A DNA stretch of 64,000 nucleotides. Origin: Paenibacillaceae bacterium. Its GTDB lineage: Bacteria; Bacillota; Bacilli; Paenibacillales; Paenibacillaceae. The stretch spans positions 1 through 64,000 of the forward strand of contig CAAFUF010000009.1 in NCBI GenBank assembly GCA_900766135.1, in the 5' to 3' direction. The translations under genes and the position numbers were made by a program. Below, one piece after another: positions 52,701 to 60,609 of the stretch (its first letter is position 1; each line of letters begins with the position of its first letter). The notes below the pieces were generated by a model. That model searched no databases and was not told where the DNA came from. It saw only the letters and a list, made by a program, of their open reading frames with translations.

Positions 52701-53133
52701 CAATGTTTACTTTAGCAGCTCGGACGGCAAATTCTCCACCCGTTACGAGGCAGAGGAACGGTTCGATGAGCTGCGCGGCGGGGACGTGCCGGTGAAAGGC
52801 GGCTGGCGCATCTATTCCAGCGGCCCCGGAATCTACCTAAACCAGCTGATCTCCAACTGCTTGGGCGTCCGCCAGCAGGGAGAGGATTTGGTCCTCGATC
52901 CCGTGCTGCCGCCGCATTTGGACGGGCTGCGGTTAGACTTCGCCTGGAGAGGCACCCCGACAACCTTCGTTTACCGCATGGACGGTCAGGGTCACCGGGT
53001 ACGGATCAACGGCAGCGAGATCCCGGTTCGGGAGAATCCCGGATTTTACCGCAGCGGCGGCGTACGGATCAGCCGGCAGGATTTTACGGCGCATGGGTCG
53101 AATGATCATAACGTCGTTGAAATCTTTATATAA
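49780..53133 (+). CDS. 1,2-beta-oligoglucan phosphorylase-like GH94 enzyme
   Basis: 1117 aa. GH94 phosphorylases split beta-glucosides with inorganic phosphate to give alpha-glucose-1-P. The length is far above cellobiose phosphorylase (about 800) and matches the SOGP type (about 1090-1115). The GH94 catalytic-domain motifs GNWPQWFMFDRY and GDGDWDD (762-768, containing the candidate general acid) and the C-terminal GGWRIYSSGPGIY are visible. The N-terminal about 300 residues are a beta-rich region. ATG 49780 behind AAAGGAG; a GTG at 49771 is less likely. It likely works with the GH3 enzyme on imported sophoro-oligosaccharides. No signal peptide. Confidence 0.8.
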   Translation: MTTAAEAKKVLQAGDLIFTLWDSGDMFEMKFRDILINQLLSGPVEGSLNNLYLRLHRPEGIRAVPLLGIRSNGRLSFGTDAAVWRGEAEGIQYEVVLKLDSRGAWFWDVRLEGQTSFEIDVVYGQDIGIAEPGAVRSNEAYLSQYIDHVVFEHPRRGKIICSRQNQPQRGKFPYLQQGALTGTTGYSTDGFQFFGLSYKESDRPEALECKDLANEIYQYEFAYAALQTSRQLLEGQARFVFYGLVWEDHPEAVEALEFEELIEEAWRDKDAAAVTAAEAAAPVSPAVGLGEPLSTLPMEDAEIEACFPHRHHEEFEDGELLSFFTDTHEHVVLKEKELRVERPHGIILMSGENDRVGSEVLTTTSYMYGVFNSQIVVGNTSYHKLVSNVRNALNVSKASGQRIYVEMDGVYRLLTMPSMFEMGFNYARWTYKTAEDTILVTNHTASESPELSLNIVSAKGRAYRYLVTNQIVMNDLEFQRPYVMEQKESVLTFRADREALSASVYPDLAYRMHVTGTDFQVFDERRLAPGAAPGSSSLVVLETEPSSDWTLTVQGLLHGGVPQPAIREMHEETVRYRAFLGRVMNGFRLSLEEESTPASKELQKLNALAWWYTHNMLVHFSVPHGLEQYGGAAWGTRDVCQGPAEYFLATQKYGVVKDILKTVYTHQYEEDGNWPQWFMFDRYARIQQEESHGDIIVWPLKVLGDYLTATGDFGLLDEEVPYTKKGSFEPSAKPATIREHAKKEIDYIRGHFLHDTFLSSYGDGDWDDTLQPANAQLKRYMSSSWTVALTYQTFRQLAEALPEEERDWADELAGLAEGIQRDFNQFMLDTDVIPGFVYMEQPGQAERMLHPTDTKTGIRYRLLPMTRSMIAELLTAEQAEAHYGLIKEKLYYPDGVRLMDRPAKYRGGVSTHFKRAEQASNFGREIGLQYVHAHIRFIEAMAKLGKAEEAWNGLHKINPVGLKDAVPNAELRQSNVYFSSSDGKFSTRYEAEERFDELRGGDVPVKGGWRIYSSGPGIYLNQLISNCLGVRQQGEDLVLDPVLPPHLDGLRLDFAWRGTPTTFVYRMDGQGHRVRINGSEIPVRENPGFYRSGGVRISRQDFTAHGSNDHNVVEIFI

Positions 53134-53139
53134 GCTAAA

Positions 53140-53354
53140 GGGAAGACAACTTTTTGAACTACCGATAAGATGAAGTTCAAAAAGTGGGGTTACCAGCACC
53201 AAGAAGGTTGGACGAAGCATAGGGAAGGAGTAGCGGAGCGTAGGCGAAACCTACGTGAGCAACGGAGTTCCCGGCTGAGTTCAAGATTCGATGCCGAACC
53301 CGCGTCTAGGAATTGCGTCGTGATGGGAAGACAACTTTTTGAACTACCGATAAG
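53140..53354. repeat. Structured repeat flanked by 30-bp direct repeats
   Basis: Identical 30-bp copies occur at 53140-53169 and 53325-53354. ACTTTTTGAAC (53149-53159 and 53334-53344) pairs with GTTCAAAAAGT (53175-53185), giving an 11-bp inverted repeat spanning 170 bases. Inside lies GGGAA...TTCCC (53222-53226, 53268-53272) enclosing CGTAGG/CCTACG with a CGAAA loop, plus other stems. There is no ORF. It looks like a non-coding MITE-like or structured RNA element. I recall similar repeats in Paenibacillus but cannot confirm it. Confidence 0.6.
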
Positions 53355-53366
53355 GGGAGTAATTTT

Positions 53367-54332
53367 GTGGTAAGCATTAAGGATATTGCCAAACAAGCCG
53401 GAGTTTCGATCTCCACGGTATCCTACGCGTTGAACGGGAGTCCGAAAATCACCGACGAGACGAGCGCAAGAATTCTGGCGATCGCCGAACAACTGAATTA
53501 TGTGCCCAATGCTGCCGCACGCTCCTTAAAAACCCGGGAGTCGAAAATCATCGGTGTGTATTTGACCGACTTCAGCGGGGCTTTTTACGGGGACCTGCTG
53601 CAAGGCGTCAAGGAAGTGCTGAACCAGAAGGGGTACGACATGGTCGTATGCAGCGGCAAGCAATCCCATCGCCTGCTGCCGGAACGCATGGTGGACGGGG
53701 CGATTATTTTGGATGCGACGTTCTCCAGCCAGGAGCTACTTAAATACGCCGATCTCGGGCATAAAATCGTGGTGCTCGACCGCGAGCTCGGCCATCCGAA
53801 CATCAATCAGGTTCTGCTGGACAACAAGGCGGGAGCCGCCTTGGCGGTCGAGCACCTGATCGAACAAGGGCACCGCAAGCTCTACGTCGTCACCGGACCC
53901 AAGGACTCGTATGACTCGAAGCAGCGGCTGAAGGCGGCGAAGCAGACGGTTGCCCGTTTCGACGAGGTGGAGCTGACCGAAATCGAAGGGAACTTCAACA
54001 AGGACGCCGGGGAAAAGGCTGCCGAGCGGATCCTTCGGGAATACGTGGCACCCGTGGCCGTATTTTGCCTGAACGACGAGATGGCGATCGGCCTTTGCAA
54101 TGCGGTGAAGCGTACCGATTATGTCATCGGGAGAGACATCCACGTCATCGGCTTCGATAACATCGAGTTGGCCGAATATACCGCACCGCGCCTGGCAACG
54201 ATCGACTATTCCAAGCGAAAATGGGGAGCGTTGGCATCCGAGCAGCTACTGAAGGTGCTGGCCGGCGAACCGGTCGAGCACGAGCGCGTCTATGTAACAC
54301 TGGTCCAAGGTGATTCGGTGGGCAAAGATTAA
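53367..54332 (+). CDS. LacI-family repressor of the oligoglucan locus (probable)
   Basis: 321 aa. The N-terminal LacI HTH is at about 3-50 (SIKDIAKQAGVSISTVSYAL, then NYVPNAAARSL hinge). A periplasmic-binding-protein-like sensor domain spans about 60-320 (AVFCLNDEMAIGL, VIGFDNIELAEY). Start GTG 53367 behind AAGGGGAG, which lies at the very edge of the repeat's second copy. The neighbouring operators GAAACGTTTC fit LacI-family half-site architecture. The effector is inferred to be a 1,2-beta-glucooligosaccharide or a glucose phosphate. Confidence 0.85.
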   Translation: MVSIKDIAKQAGVSISTVSYALNGSPKITDETSARILAIAEQLNYVPNAAARSLKTRESKIIGVYLTDFSGAFYGDLLQGVKEVLNQKGYDMVVCSGKQSHRLLPERMVDGAIILDATFSSQELLKYADLGHKIVVLDRELGHPNINQVLLDNKAGAALAVEHLIEQGHRKLYVVTGPKDSYDSKQRLKAAKQTVARFDEVELTEIEGNFNKDAGEKAAERILREYVAPVAVFCLNDEMAIGLCNAVKRTDYVIGRDIHVIGFDNIELAEYTAPRLATIDYSKRKWGALASEQLLKVLAGEPVEHERVYVTLVQGDSVGKD

Positions 54333-54354
54333 GTTACGGGAGTTTTCGAGGGGG

Positions 54355-54560
54355 AATAAGGGGATAAAATCCCCTTATTTTCTCGTAAGTGGAACATTAC
54401 CTGACCCATAGCGGTAAAAAATGGCCTTATTTTGCGAGAGTGGCTCCCATTTGCCGCCTCGGTACCCGATTTGGAGGAAATAAGACCATAAAATGGCCTT
54501 ATTTCCCCGAGAAGGGGCATAAAGTTAAAGATAAGGCCCCAAAATACCGCTATTTGGGCG
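54355..54560. repeat. AATAAGG/GGCCTTATT intergenic repeat array
   Basis: The region after lacI begins with a perfect palindrome AATAAGGGGAT-AAA-ATCCCCTTATT (54355-54379), which may end lacI. Near-repeats follow: ATGGCCTTATTTTGCGAGA, ATGGCCTTATTTCCCCGAGA and ATAAGGCCCCAAAATACC. There is no gene in 54333-54615. It shares CTTATTT words with the array at 113-293. Confidence 0.45.
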
Positions 54561-54570
54561 AGAATAAAGA

Positions 54571-54601
54571 AGCCGCTGAAACCATATTCAGCGGCTTTTT
54601 T
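54571..54601. terminator. Terminator of the ABC-2 permease gene
   Basis: AGCCGCTGAA (54571-54580) pairs with TTCAGCGGCT (54587-54596) and is followed by TTTTTT. Reading leftward it is followed by TTCTTTATT. Confidence 0.85.
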
Positions 54602-54615
54602 GCGTACAGCTTCGG

Positions 54616-55713
54616 TTAAGCTCTCGACCGCACTTCCTGGCGCATGAACAGGATGTAGGACAGGCCGAAGCAGATCATCGTGGCGGCGAGCAGGCCGGTC
54701 AGCTGCGGCCAGATCAGCAGCAGGCTTTGGCCCAGCGACAAGGGGCTTGCGATCGCTCCGACGAGCTGATCCATCGTCAGCGGACCCAAAGCGCGGACGC
54801 CGGGCGAGAGCATCGTCGAGATCGTCTCCGAGAACAGCTCCGTCGGGGACAGGCGGTTCAGCGCCAGCACGAGATTCATCTGGCGCAGCTGCGCATCCGC
54901 CGTCGCCATCTGGGAGACGGCCGTCGCGCTGTCGATCATGTTGATGATCATGCCGTAGAAGATCGTAAAGAACAGCCAAATGGCGATGGATGACAGCGCC
55001 GACGTTGCCGCCTGCCGGAAGCGGATCGAGAACAGGATCGACAGGCAAAGCCAGAAGCCGATGTAAACCACCGCAATCAGCAAAAAGATGAAGATGCGGG
55101 CAAATTCCTCCGGCGTTGGCGGGTAGCCGATCGTAAACAAGCCAAGCCCCATCACCAGCAGGCCGAGCGAGAACACAACGACGGCGATCATCGCCAAAGC
55201 GGAGACGAACTTGGCTTTCAGAAAATCGTCGCGGTAAATCGGCTGCGACAACAGGCGGCCTAGCGTCCCTTTATTCCGTTCGGAGTTGACGGCGTCGAAG
55301 CCAAGCGTGATTCCGATCAGCGGCCCCAGCCAAGACAGGAATGTTGAAAAGGAGGGGACCGCCAGGGAGGAACTGGTTAAGGTATACATTTTCAGGAACA
55401 GGAACGTATCGCCCGCCCCTCCGTCAGCCGAACTGCCGCCCGACCGAATAGCCGTGACGGCCGAATAAATCGAACCGATGCAGGCGAGTACGATGATGCC
55501 CATCAGAATCCCGAAGCGCCAACTGCTTAAGTGGTCGCCGATTTCCTTCTGCACCATGACCCAAAAGGAGGAGGACGAGCGTTCCCGAGGCCGATCCGCT
55601 TCGCCGGCGGGACGCAGCTCCGCCCACAGTTTGCTTGCGTACTCCCGCCATGCGTTCAGGCGCAGCACCTCCTTCGGCGAGCGGCCGTCGGCAGCTTTGT
55701 TATGCTGCATCAT
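54616..55713 (-). CDS. ABC-2 type exporter permease
   Basis: 365 aa with about six to seven membrane segments (RFGILMGIIVLACIGSIYSA, LIGITLGFDAVNSERNKGTL, LGLFTIGYPPTPEEFARIF). The GTLGRLLSQPIYRDDF motif is typical of NosY/GldF-like ABC-2 permeases. It overlaps the ATPase gene by 4 bases. It probably exports or organises a surface product together with the NEW3 protein. Confidence 0.8.
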   Translation of the reverse strand: MMQHNKAADGRSPKEVLRLNAWREYASKLWAELRPAGEADRPRERSSSSFWVMVQKEIGDHLSSWRFGILMGIIVLACIGSIYSAVTAIRSGGSSADGGAGDTFLFLKMYTLTSSSLAVPSFSTFLSWLGPLIGITLGFDAVNSERNKGTLGRLLSQPIYRDDFLKAKFVSALAMIAVVVFSLGLLVMGLGLFTIGYPPTPEEFARIFIFLLIAVVYIGFWLCLSILFSIRFRQAATSALSSIAIWLFFTIFYGMIINMIDSATAVSQMATADAQLRQMNLVLALNRLSPTELFSETISTMLSPGVRALGPLTMDQLVGAIASPLSLGQSLLLIWPQLTGLLAATMICFGLSYILFMRQEVRSRA

Positions 55714-56723
55714 TGCTCACCCCTTTTTTCGAAATAACGATGATAAATATCGTCAAGCCCGTATTCCTTCCGACGGATGTACACGAGCTCCGCATCTCCG
55801 TGAATCACGGCCTCGGCAATTTGGGCGGTCAGGTCGCGTTCGCATACCACGGTTGCGGTCACGCCCCGCTCAAGCTCGTCGTCGCCTTGATCCGGGTAGC
55901 GGATGCCCCGAACGCCATTCAAAACGGAGATCTGCCGATCTAACTCCTCCGTCCAGCCTTTGGCGCCAACCTCGACGTAGACATTGCCGTCCGCGTCCAG
56001 TTGCTTGGCTAAAGAGCGGATGTCGCCGGAGGCGATCAACCGGCCTTGGACGAACAAGCCAACGCGGTCGCAAATTTGCTGCACCTGATGCAGGTGGTGC
56101 GAGGACAGCAGCACCGTCAATTGCTCATCGCGGCTTAGCGAGGAGATGAGGGCGAGCAGTTCCCGCACCCCTTCGGGGTCGATCCCGAGCGTGGGCTCGT
56201 CGAGAATGATGACCTCCGGGTTTTTGATGAGCACGTCGGCCAGCCCCAGGCGTTGCCGCATCCCTCGGGAGAAAGTTCCGACCTTTTTGCCGGCGTTGTC
56301 CGCAAGTCCGGTTTTCTCCAGAAGGGCTTTAGCGCGCTGCAGGGCTTCTTGTTCCGGTACGCCGTTCAGGCGTGCCGTGTACACAAGATTATCCAGCGCC
56401 GTCCGGTCCTCATAGAACCCGACGTCATCAGGCAGGTAACCGACCTTCCGCTTGACCTTAAGCGCCTCGCGCGTCGGATCGAATCCGCAAATTCGCGCAA
56501 TCCCCGAGGTCGGTTCGGTCAGCCCCAGCATCATCAGGATCGTTGTGGTTTTTCCCGCGCCGTTCGGGCCAAGCAATCCGAAAATCTCCCCGCGGGCGAT
56601 GCTCAAGTTCAACTGGTCGACGGCTGTAGCCTCGCCGTATTTCTTCGTCAACTGCACCAGCTCGACGACCGGTCGTTCGCCGGTGGCCGATGGGGTGGGT
56701 GTCATGCCGGTCTCTGTAACCAT
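55710..56723 (-). CDS. ABC transporter ATP-binding protein (exporter type)
   Basis: 337 aa. Walker A GPNGAGKT is at 52-59, the signature FSRGMRQR at 151-158 and Walker B VIILDEP at 171-177. The C-terminal about 100 residues extend past the standard ATPase domain, as in CcmA/NosF-like drug and lipid exporters. It starts 4 bases after the NEW3 gene's stop, at ATG 56723. GGGAGAAG precedes the start. Pairs with the ABC-2 permease. Confidence 0.85.
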   Translation of the reverse strand: MVTETGMTPTPSATGERPVVELVQLTKKYGEATAVDQLNLSIARGEIFGLLGPNGAGKTTTILMMLGLTEPTSGIARICGFDPTREALKVKRKVGYLPDDVGFYEDRTALDNLVYTARLNGVPEQEALQRAKALLEKTGLADNAGKKVGTFSRGMRQRLGLADVLIKNPEVIILDEPTLGIDPEGVRELLALISSLSRDEQLTVLLSSHHLHQVQQICDRVGLFVQGRLIASGDIRSLAKQLDADGNVYVEVGAKGWTEELDRQISVLNGVRGIRYPDQGDDELERGVTATVVCERDLTAQIAEAVIHGDAELVYIRRKEYGLDDIYHRYFEKRGEQ

Positions 56724-56726
56724 GGA

Positions 56727-57887
56727 TTATCTTCTCCCGTATTTCCGGAACAGGTAGTAGATGCCGCCGCAAACCGCCAGTATGATGAGAACCCCCACCC
56801 ATCCCCATAATACGGACGATTTCACGGTCACCCGCAGATCGGCGTTCGCGCTTTTGTTCGCGGAGGAGGCAGTCAGACTGACCACGTAATCCCCGGGGAG
56901 CGATTTCTTGCTTGACTTGATCGTAGCTTGAACCTGCTTGCTCTCGCCCGGCGCAATCGTCGTGATCGACGAAGGCTCGAAGGACACTTCCCAATCCGTC
57001 GGGGCGGACGAGGAGAAGGAGAGATCCTGCAGCTCGGCGGAACCGGTATTTTGGACCACGAAGGTCAGCTTGCGTTCGGAACCCGCCCCAACGTCTGTGC
57101 TAAGCCGGTCGTCGGTCGTGGAAAATTTCATGTCGTACGTTCCCGTCACGACGGCTTCGATTTTGGCGTTGGCCGTGGTATCTCCGCTCGTTGCCGCAAT
57201 CGGGATTTCGTACGTGCCGGCTTTGATTTGTTCCGGCGGCTTGACTTCAATCGTAACCGTCTTCTCGGCGTTGGGCTCGACTTCGACCGAAGTCACGCTG
57301 TTGCCGTCGGCTTTAAAGCGGACGTCCCAGCCTTGCTCGGCTTGCGCGTTGAAGGCATAGGTCTGCTTTTGCGTCGTCCGGTTGCGCAACACCGCGCTGT
57401 ATGTGAACGTGGAGTCGGAATGGCCCTCCATATTGGCCTGATCCAAGGTCAGCTCGGTTTTGAAGGTGCCCTGCTCCGAGACGTTGACGACGAGCGGCAA
57501 TGTAGCATCATCCGCTTTGAGATTAAATACATACCGGCCCTTGTTGATTTGCAGCGGTACGTCGAGGTCGAGGTTGAAGGTCTGGGTTTCGCCGGCCTTT
57601 ACCGCCAGTCGCGAGACCTCGCGGCCGCCCGCGGTCAATTCGTATTTCCAATCCTTGCTTTGCGTCTCCAATGAGAGGTTGGCCGAAGCCGTACTGCCGC
57701 CATGATTGACCAGATCGATCGTATAAGACACGGATTCGCCCGGCGCGGCGGACCATTCTAAGTAAGGCGTGTAGAGCTCCAGCGATCCCGCCGCCGAGGC
57801 TTTGCCCATCCCGGCTATAGCGCCGCCGAGGGCTGTGATCAGAATGAGCAGCAGGAATGCCGCTTTTCGATAGGTTTGTTGAAACAT
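56727..57887 (-). CDS. NEW3-domain membrane protein
   Basis: 386 aa. The signal peptide is at about 1-33. The extracytoplasmic part contains repeated beta-sandwich NEW3/COG1470-like domains (APGESVSYTIDLVNHG, VEPNAEKTVTIEVKPP, IAPGESKQVQATIKSS), and a C-terminal helix at about 359-379 anchors it, with a basic tail. It is the first gene of the operon with the ABC-2 exporter. It probably binds or guides the exported molecule. The promoter region is shared with the divergent sigma gene. Confidence 0.8.
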   Translation of the reverse strand: MFQQTYRKAAFLLLILITALGGAIAGMGKASAAGSLELYTPYLEWSAAPGESVSYTIDLVNHGGSTASANLSLETQSKDWKYELTAGGREVSRLAVKAGETQTFNLDLDVPLQINKGRYVFNLKADDATLPLVVNVSEQGTFKTELTLDQANMEGHSDSTFTYSAVLRNRTTQKQTYAFNAQAEQGWDVRFKADGNSVTSVEVEPNAEKTVTIEVKPPEQIKAGTYEIPIAATSGDTTANAKIEAVVTGTYDMKFSTTDDRLSTDVGAGSERKLTFVVQNTGSAELQDLSFSSSAPTDWEVSFEPSSITTIAPGESKQVQATIKSSKKSLPGDYVVSLTASSANKSANADLRVTVKSSVLWGWVGVLIILAVCGGIYYLFRKYGRR

Positions 57888-57961
57888 CTCTTGTTCCCCC
57901 TATGAAAATAATGATGGTTCATCAAAGGTACGCACGGAACGGTCGCTTGGATTTATTCCGG

Positions 57962-57977
57962 CCAAAAAATTTTTTGG
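57962..57977. other. 16-bp perfect palindrome CCAAAAAATTTTTTGG
   Basis: Lies in the divergent gap between the NEW3 operon and the sigma gene. It could be an operator or an AT-rich structural element. No clear ECF promoter (GGAAC...CGTC) is seen nearby. Confidence 0.4.
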
Positions 57978-58048
57978 GGTTTTCAAGCGAATCCATTTTT
58001 GATAAAACGGGAGATAAGAAGAGGAGAAATTTTGCGGGAGGGACAAAC

Positions 58049-58657
58049 ATGGACCTGCAAAATGAAGAGATGACTAGGCGGCTGCGCGAGATGTGCGAAG
58101 GTTCGGTACCGGCCTTCGATGCGTTTTACGCCTGTTATTCTCCTTTTGTCATGCAGGTGGCCGGCCGTCTGGTAGGGGAGCGGATGGAGGCCGAGGATAT
58201 TTGCCATGAGGTGTTTTTGGAGGTGTTGCGGCGCGGACCGGATTACGATCCGTCACGCGGCTCGATCAAGGCCTGGCTGGCGGTCATGACCCGCAGCCGC
58301 AGCCTGGACCGCTTGCGGCGCAAAGCGCGGCTGCAGTATCCGGGAGACGAGGCGCTGCGTCGGGATGCGGTGGACGAAGACGGCTCGGGCGAGAACGAAG
58401 CCTTGTCGCGGCTGGAACGGGAGGCGCTCCGCACGGCGATATTCGCGCTGCCGGAACCGCAGAAGAAGGCGATCATCGGCTCCTATTTCGCCCTGCAGAC
58501 CCAGCGCGAAATGGCGGAGGCTTGGAGCGTGCCGATCGGCACCGTGAAGTCCTGGGTGCGATACGGACTGAATCATTTGCGCAAGCAGCTGGAGAAGCAA
58601 GGCTGGGGAGAACCGCTGGAAGGAGGGAACGAGCATGAACGGGCAGGCCGGCGATAG
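58049..58657 (+). CDS. ECF-type sigma-70 factor
   Basis: 202 aa. The sigma2 domain is at about 20-90 (AFDAFYACYSPFVMQVAGRL, AEDICHEVFLEVLRR) and sigma4 at about 130-185 (ALPEPQKKAIIGSYFALQTQ, then EMAEAWSVPIGTVKSWVRYG). Sigma3 is absent, as in the ECF group. The ATG at 58049 follows GCGGGAGGG; a longer frame from 57857 is the upstream leader. It overlaps its anti-sigma factor by 23 bases. Divergent from the NEW3-ABC operon, a plausible target. Confidence 0.85.
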   Translation: MDLQNEEMTRRLREMCEGSVPAFDAFYACYSPFVMQVAGRLVGERMEAEDICHEVFLEVLRRGPDYDPSRGSIKAWLAVMTRSRSLDRLRRKARLQYPGDEALRRDAVDEDGSGENEALSRLEREALRTAIFALPEPQKKAIIGSYFALQTQREMAEAWSVPIGTVKSWVRYGLNHLRKQLEKQGWGEPLEGGNEHERAGRR

Positions 58658-59567
58658 TTTTCGCAAGATCGGCGGTGCGGAACATAAGAGCGTATGCATT
58701 CGGATGTATTCCGAGCAGGAATGGATCGATTGGCTGCTGGGAACGCTGACGGAGGCGAAACGCTCCGAAATGGCAAAGCACCTGGACACCTGTACGGTAT
58801 GTCTGGAGCAAACAACGTATTGGGAGAACGTTTTAGGGATCGGCGGCGAAAACGAATTACTGTCGGACATGTCGACGATGCCAGCTGCCGGAGAACCGGG
58901 GCCGGCGCAAGTCATGACGGCGCATCCGGAGTTAGCGGAGCCGCCCCTGCTGAAGCAAGCCGCCCCTCCGTCCGCGTTGCACCATCACCTATGGACGGAT
59001 GCCGTTCCTTCCGAGCGGATTCGGCGCAGCCTGCGGCGCCGGGTGAGAAGGATCGGTTGGCGACGCCGGGCGATGCGGCTGTTGACGGTTCGTTGGAAAT
59101 GGACGGTGTCCCTGGCGGCAGCTTTGATGGTGCTAGTCGGCATGGGAGTCGCCATGGATCGGCTGAACCAACCCGAGGCCACCTGGGACCGCTATGTGCA
59201 AACCTACGAACCGGAAGCGCTACCGGTCCTGTCCAAGCCGGATACGATCTCTTATCCGATCGCCATGGGCCGCTTGGAGCCGGAGAACGGAAGAGTCTGG
59301 TACAACGCGGCCACCCGGGAAATGCTGATGCTGGTCGGCGGGCTCGTCCCGGAAAAGGGGCAGACGATCCGCGTCTGGATCGTGAAGGAAGGAGCGCGCG
59401 ACAGCCTGGGATTGCTGCAATACCACGCCAACCGGGCGCATCTTTACGTCAAGGACAAGACGCTTAATGTCGATGACGATCTGGAGTTGACGATCGAACC
59501 GGCCGGCGGCGCACCGGACGTCAACATGGTTCCGAATTCGATCTTGTTGGATTTGCTGGGACGATGA
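58635..59567 (+). CDS. Membrane anti-sigma factor (RskA-like)
   Basis: 310 aa. The N-terminal zinc anti-sigma motif is His49, Cys53 and Cys56 (KHLDTCTVC). One membrane helix is at about 156-174. The extracytoplasmic domain (MAMGRLEPENGRVWYNAATR, GQTIRVWIVKEGARDSLGLL) resembles RskA. It holds the ECF sigma at the membrane until a signal releases it. GAAGGAGGGAACG precedes ATG 58635. Confidence 0.85.
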   Translation: MNGQAGDSFRKIGGAEHKSVCIRMYSEQEWIDWLLGTLTEAKRSEMAKHLDTCTVCLEQTTYWENVLGIGGENELLSDMSTMPAAGEPGPAQVMTAHPELAEPPLLKQAAPPSALHHHLWTDAVPSERIRRSLRRRVRRIGWRRRAMRLLTVRWKWTVSLAAALMVLVGMGVAMDRLNQPEATWDRYVQTYEPEALPVLSKPDTISYPIAMGRLEPENGRVWYNAATREMLMLVGGLVPEKGQTIRVWIVKEGARDSLGLLQYHANRAHLYVKDKTLNVDDDLELTIEPAGGAPDVNMVPNSILLDLLGR

Positions 59568-59695
59568 GATTTTCGCATCAGAAACATGAGTCCACCTCCA
59601 GACAACTCAGTGGGTGCGGTTGTATAGCGGGATATCTCGGAAAAAATAAACAAATGGCCCGTTAGGAGTTGGGGTTGGGAGGGAGACGTTTCGAT

Positions 59696-60481
59696 ATGGA
59701 TCGGCTTGAGTTTATCGGCACCGGGGACGCCATGGGGGTTCCTAGAGTGTATTGTGATTGCGAGGTATGCGGGGAAGCGCGAAGCTCCAGCGGCGTAAAC
59801 CGGAGGTACCGCGCCCTGGTCGCGATCGAAGGCGGCGAAGGCGGCTTCCTGATCGATTGCGGCCCGGATTGGCGTTCCGGCATGGAGCGGCGGGGGCAGC
59901 GTTTTGCGGAGCGGATTCTGGTTACGCACGCCCATTTTGACCATATCGGCGGGCTGCCCGAATGGGCGGACGCCTGCCGCTGGCTGGGGAACCGGGGACA
60001 GCTCTACGCGCCGCGGGAGGTGCTGGATACGATCCTTCGGCAGTATCCGTGGCTGGGCGGTCATTTGGACCTGCATGCGGTCGGCGACGAGGGGACCCGG
60101 CTGGCCGGGTGGCAGATCCGAGCGTGGAAGGTGTTCCACGGTAAAAACGGATTTTCGTATGCCTATCGATTAGAGAAAAACGGCTTCGCCTGGGCGTATT
60201 GCTCCGATTCGATCGCCTTGCCCGAGGAACAAAAACAGCCGCTGCTCGGCCTTGATCTGCTGGTGCTGGGCACGAGCTTCTATCACGAGACGGCGGAGTT
60301 CGCGACCCGGTCGGTGTACGATGTGAAGGAAGCGCTGGAGCTCTTGAACGAGGTTCGCCCGGCGCGGACGGTGTTTACGCATCTGTCGCACGACATCGAC
60401 CTTCGCCGCGATTACGGATTGCCGGAAAGCGTGGAGTTTGCCGCGACGGGGATGAGGGTGCCGCTGCGGGCGAGGGAGTGA
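59696..60481 (+). CDS. MBL-fold metallohydrolase (PhnP-like)
   Basis: 261 aa. The metal motif THAHFDHIGG gives His78, His80, Asp82 and His83. An N-terminal CDCEVCGEA (Cys20, Cys22, Cys25) is a structural zinc site seen in PhnP-like enzymes. A later HLSHDIDL completes the site. PhnP members hydrolyse cyclic ribose phosphates, but no phn genes are here, so the substrate is open. ATG 59696 behind GGAGGGAG; a TTG at 59669 is in frame. Confidence 0.8.
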   Translation: MDRLEFIGTGDAMGVPRVYCDCEVCGEARSSSGVNRRYRALVAIEGGEGGFLIDCGPDWRSGMERRGQRFAERILVTHAHFDHIGGLPEWADACRWLGNRGQLYAPREVLDTILRQYPWLGGHLDLHAVGDEGTRLAGWQIRAWKVFHGKNGFSYAYRLEKNGFAWAYCSDSIALPEEQKQPLLGLDLLVLGTSFYHETAEFATRSVYDVKEALELLNEVRPARTVFTHLSHDIDLRRDYGLPESVEFAATGMRVPLRARE

Positions 60482-60541
60482 TGGCGGAGTGGGCGCCCGG
60501 GTTAGCGGCAATTATATGCGAAAAATCGACTACATGAAAAA

Positions 60542-60602
60542 GAAGAGGGCCGTCCCTCCGTCATCTATGATGACTTTTGGGACCCCCTCTTTTTTTGCAC
60601 GG
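60542..60602. terminator. Bidirectional terminator
   Basis: AGAGG...CCTCT and GTCCC/GGGAC arms with an inner hairpin are followed by seven T residues on the plus strand. The MBL gene and the HAD gene converge on it. Confidence 0.7.
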
Positions 60603-60609
60603 ACGCGCC

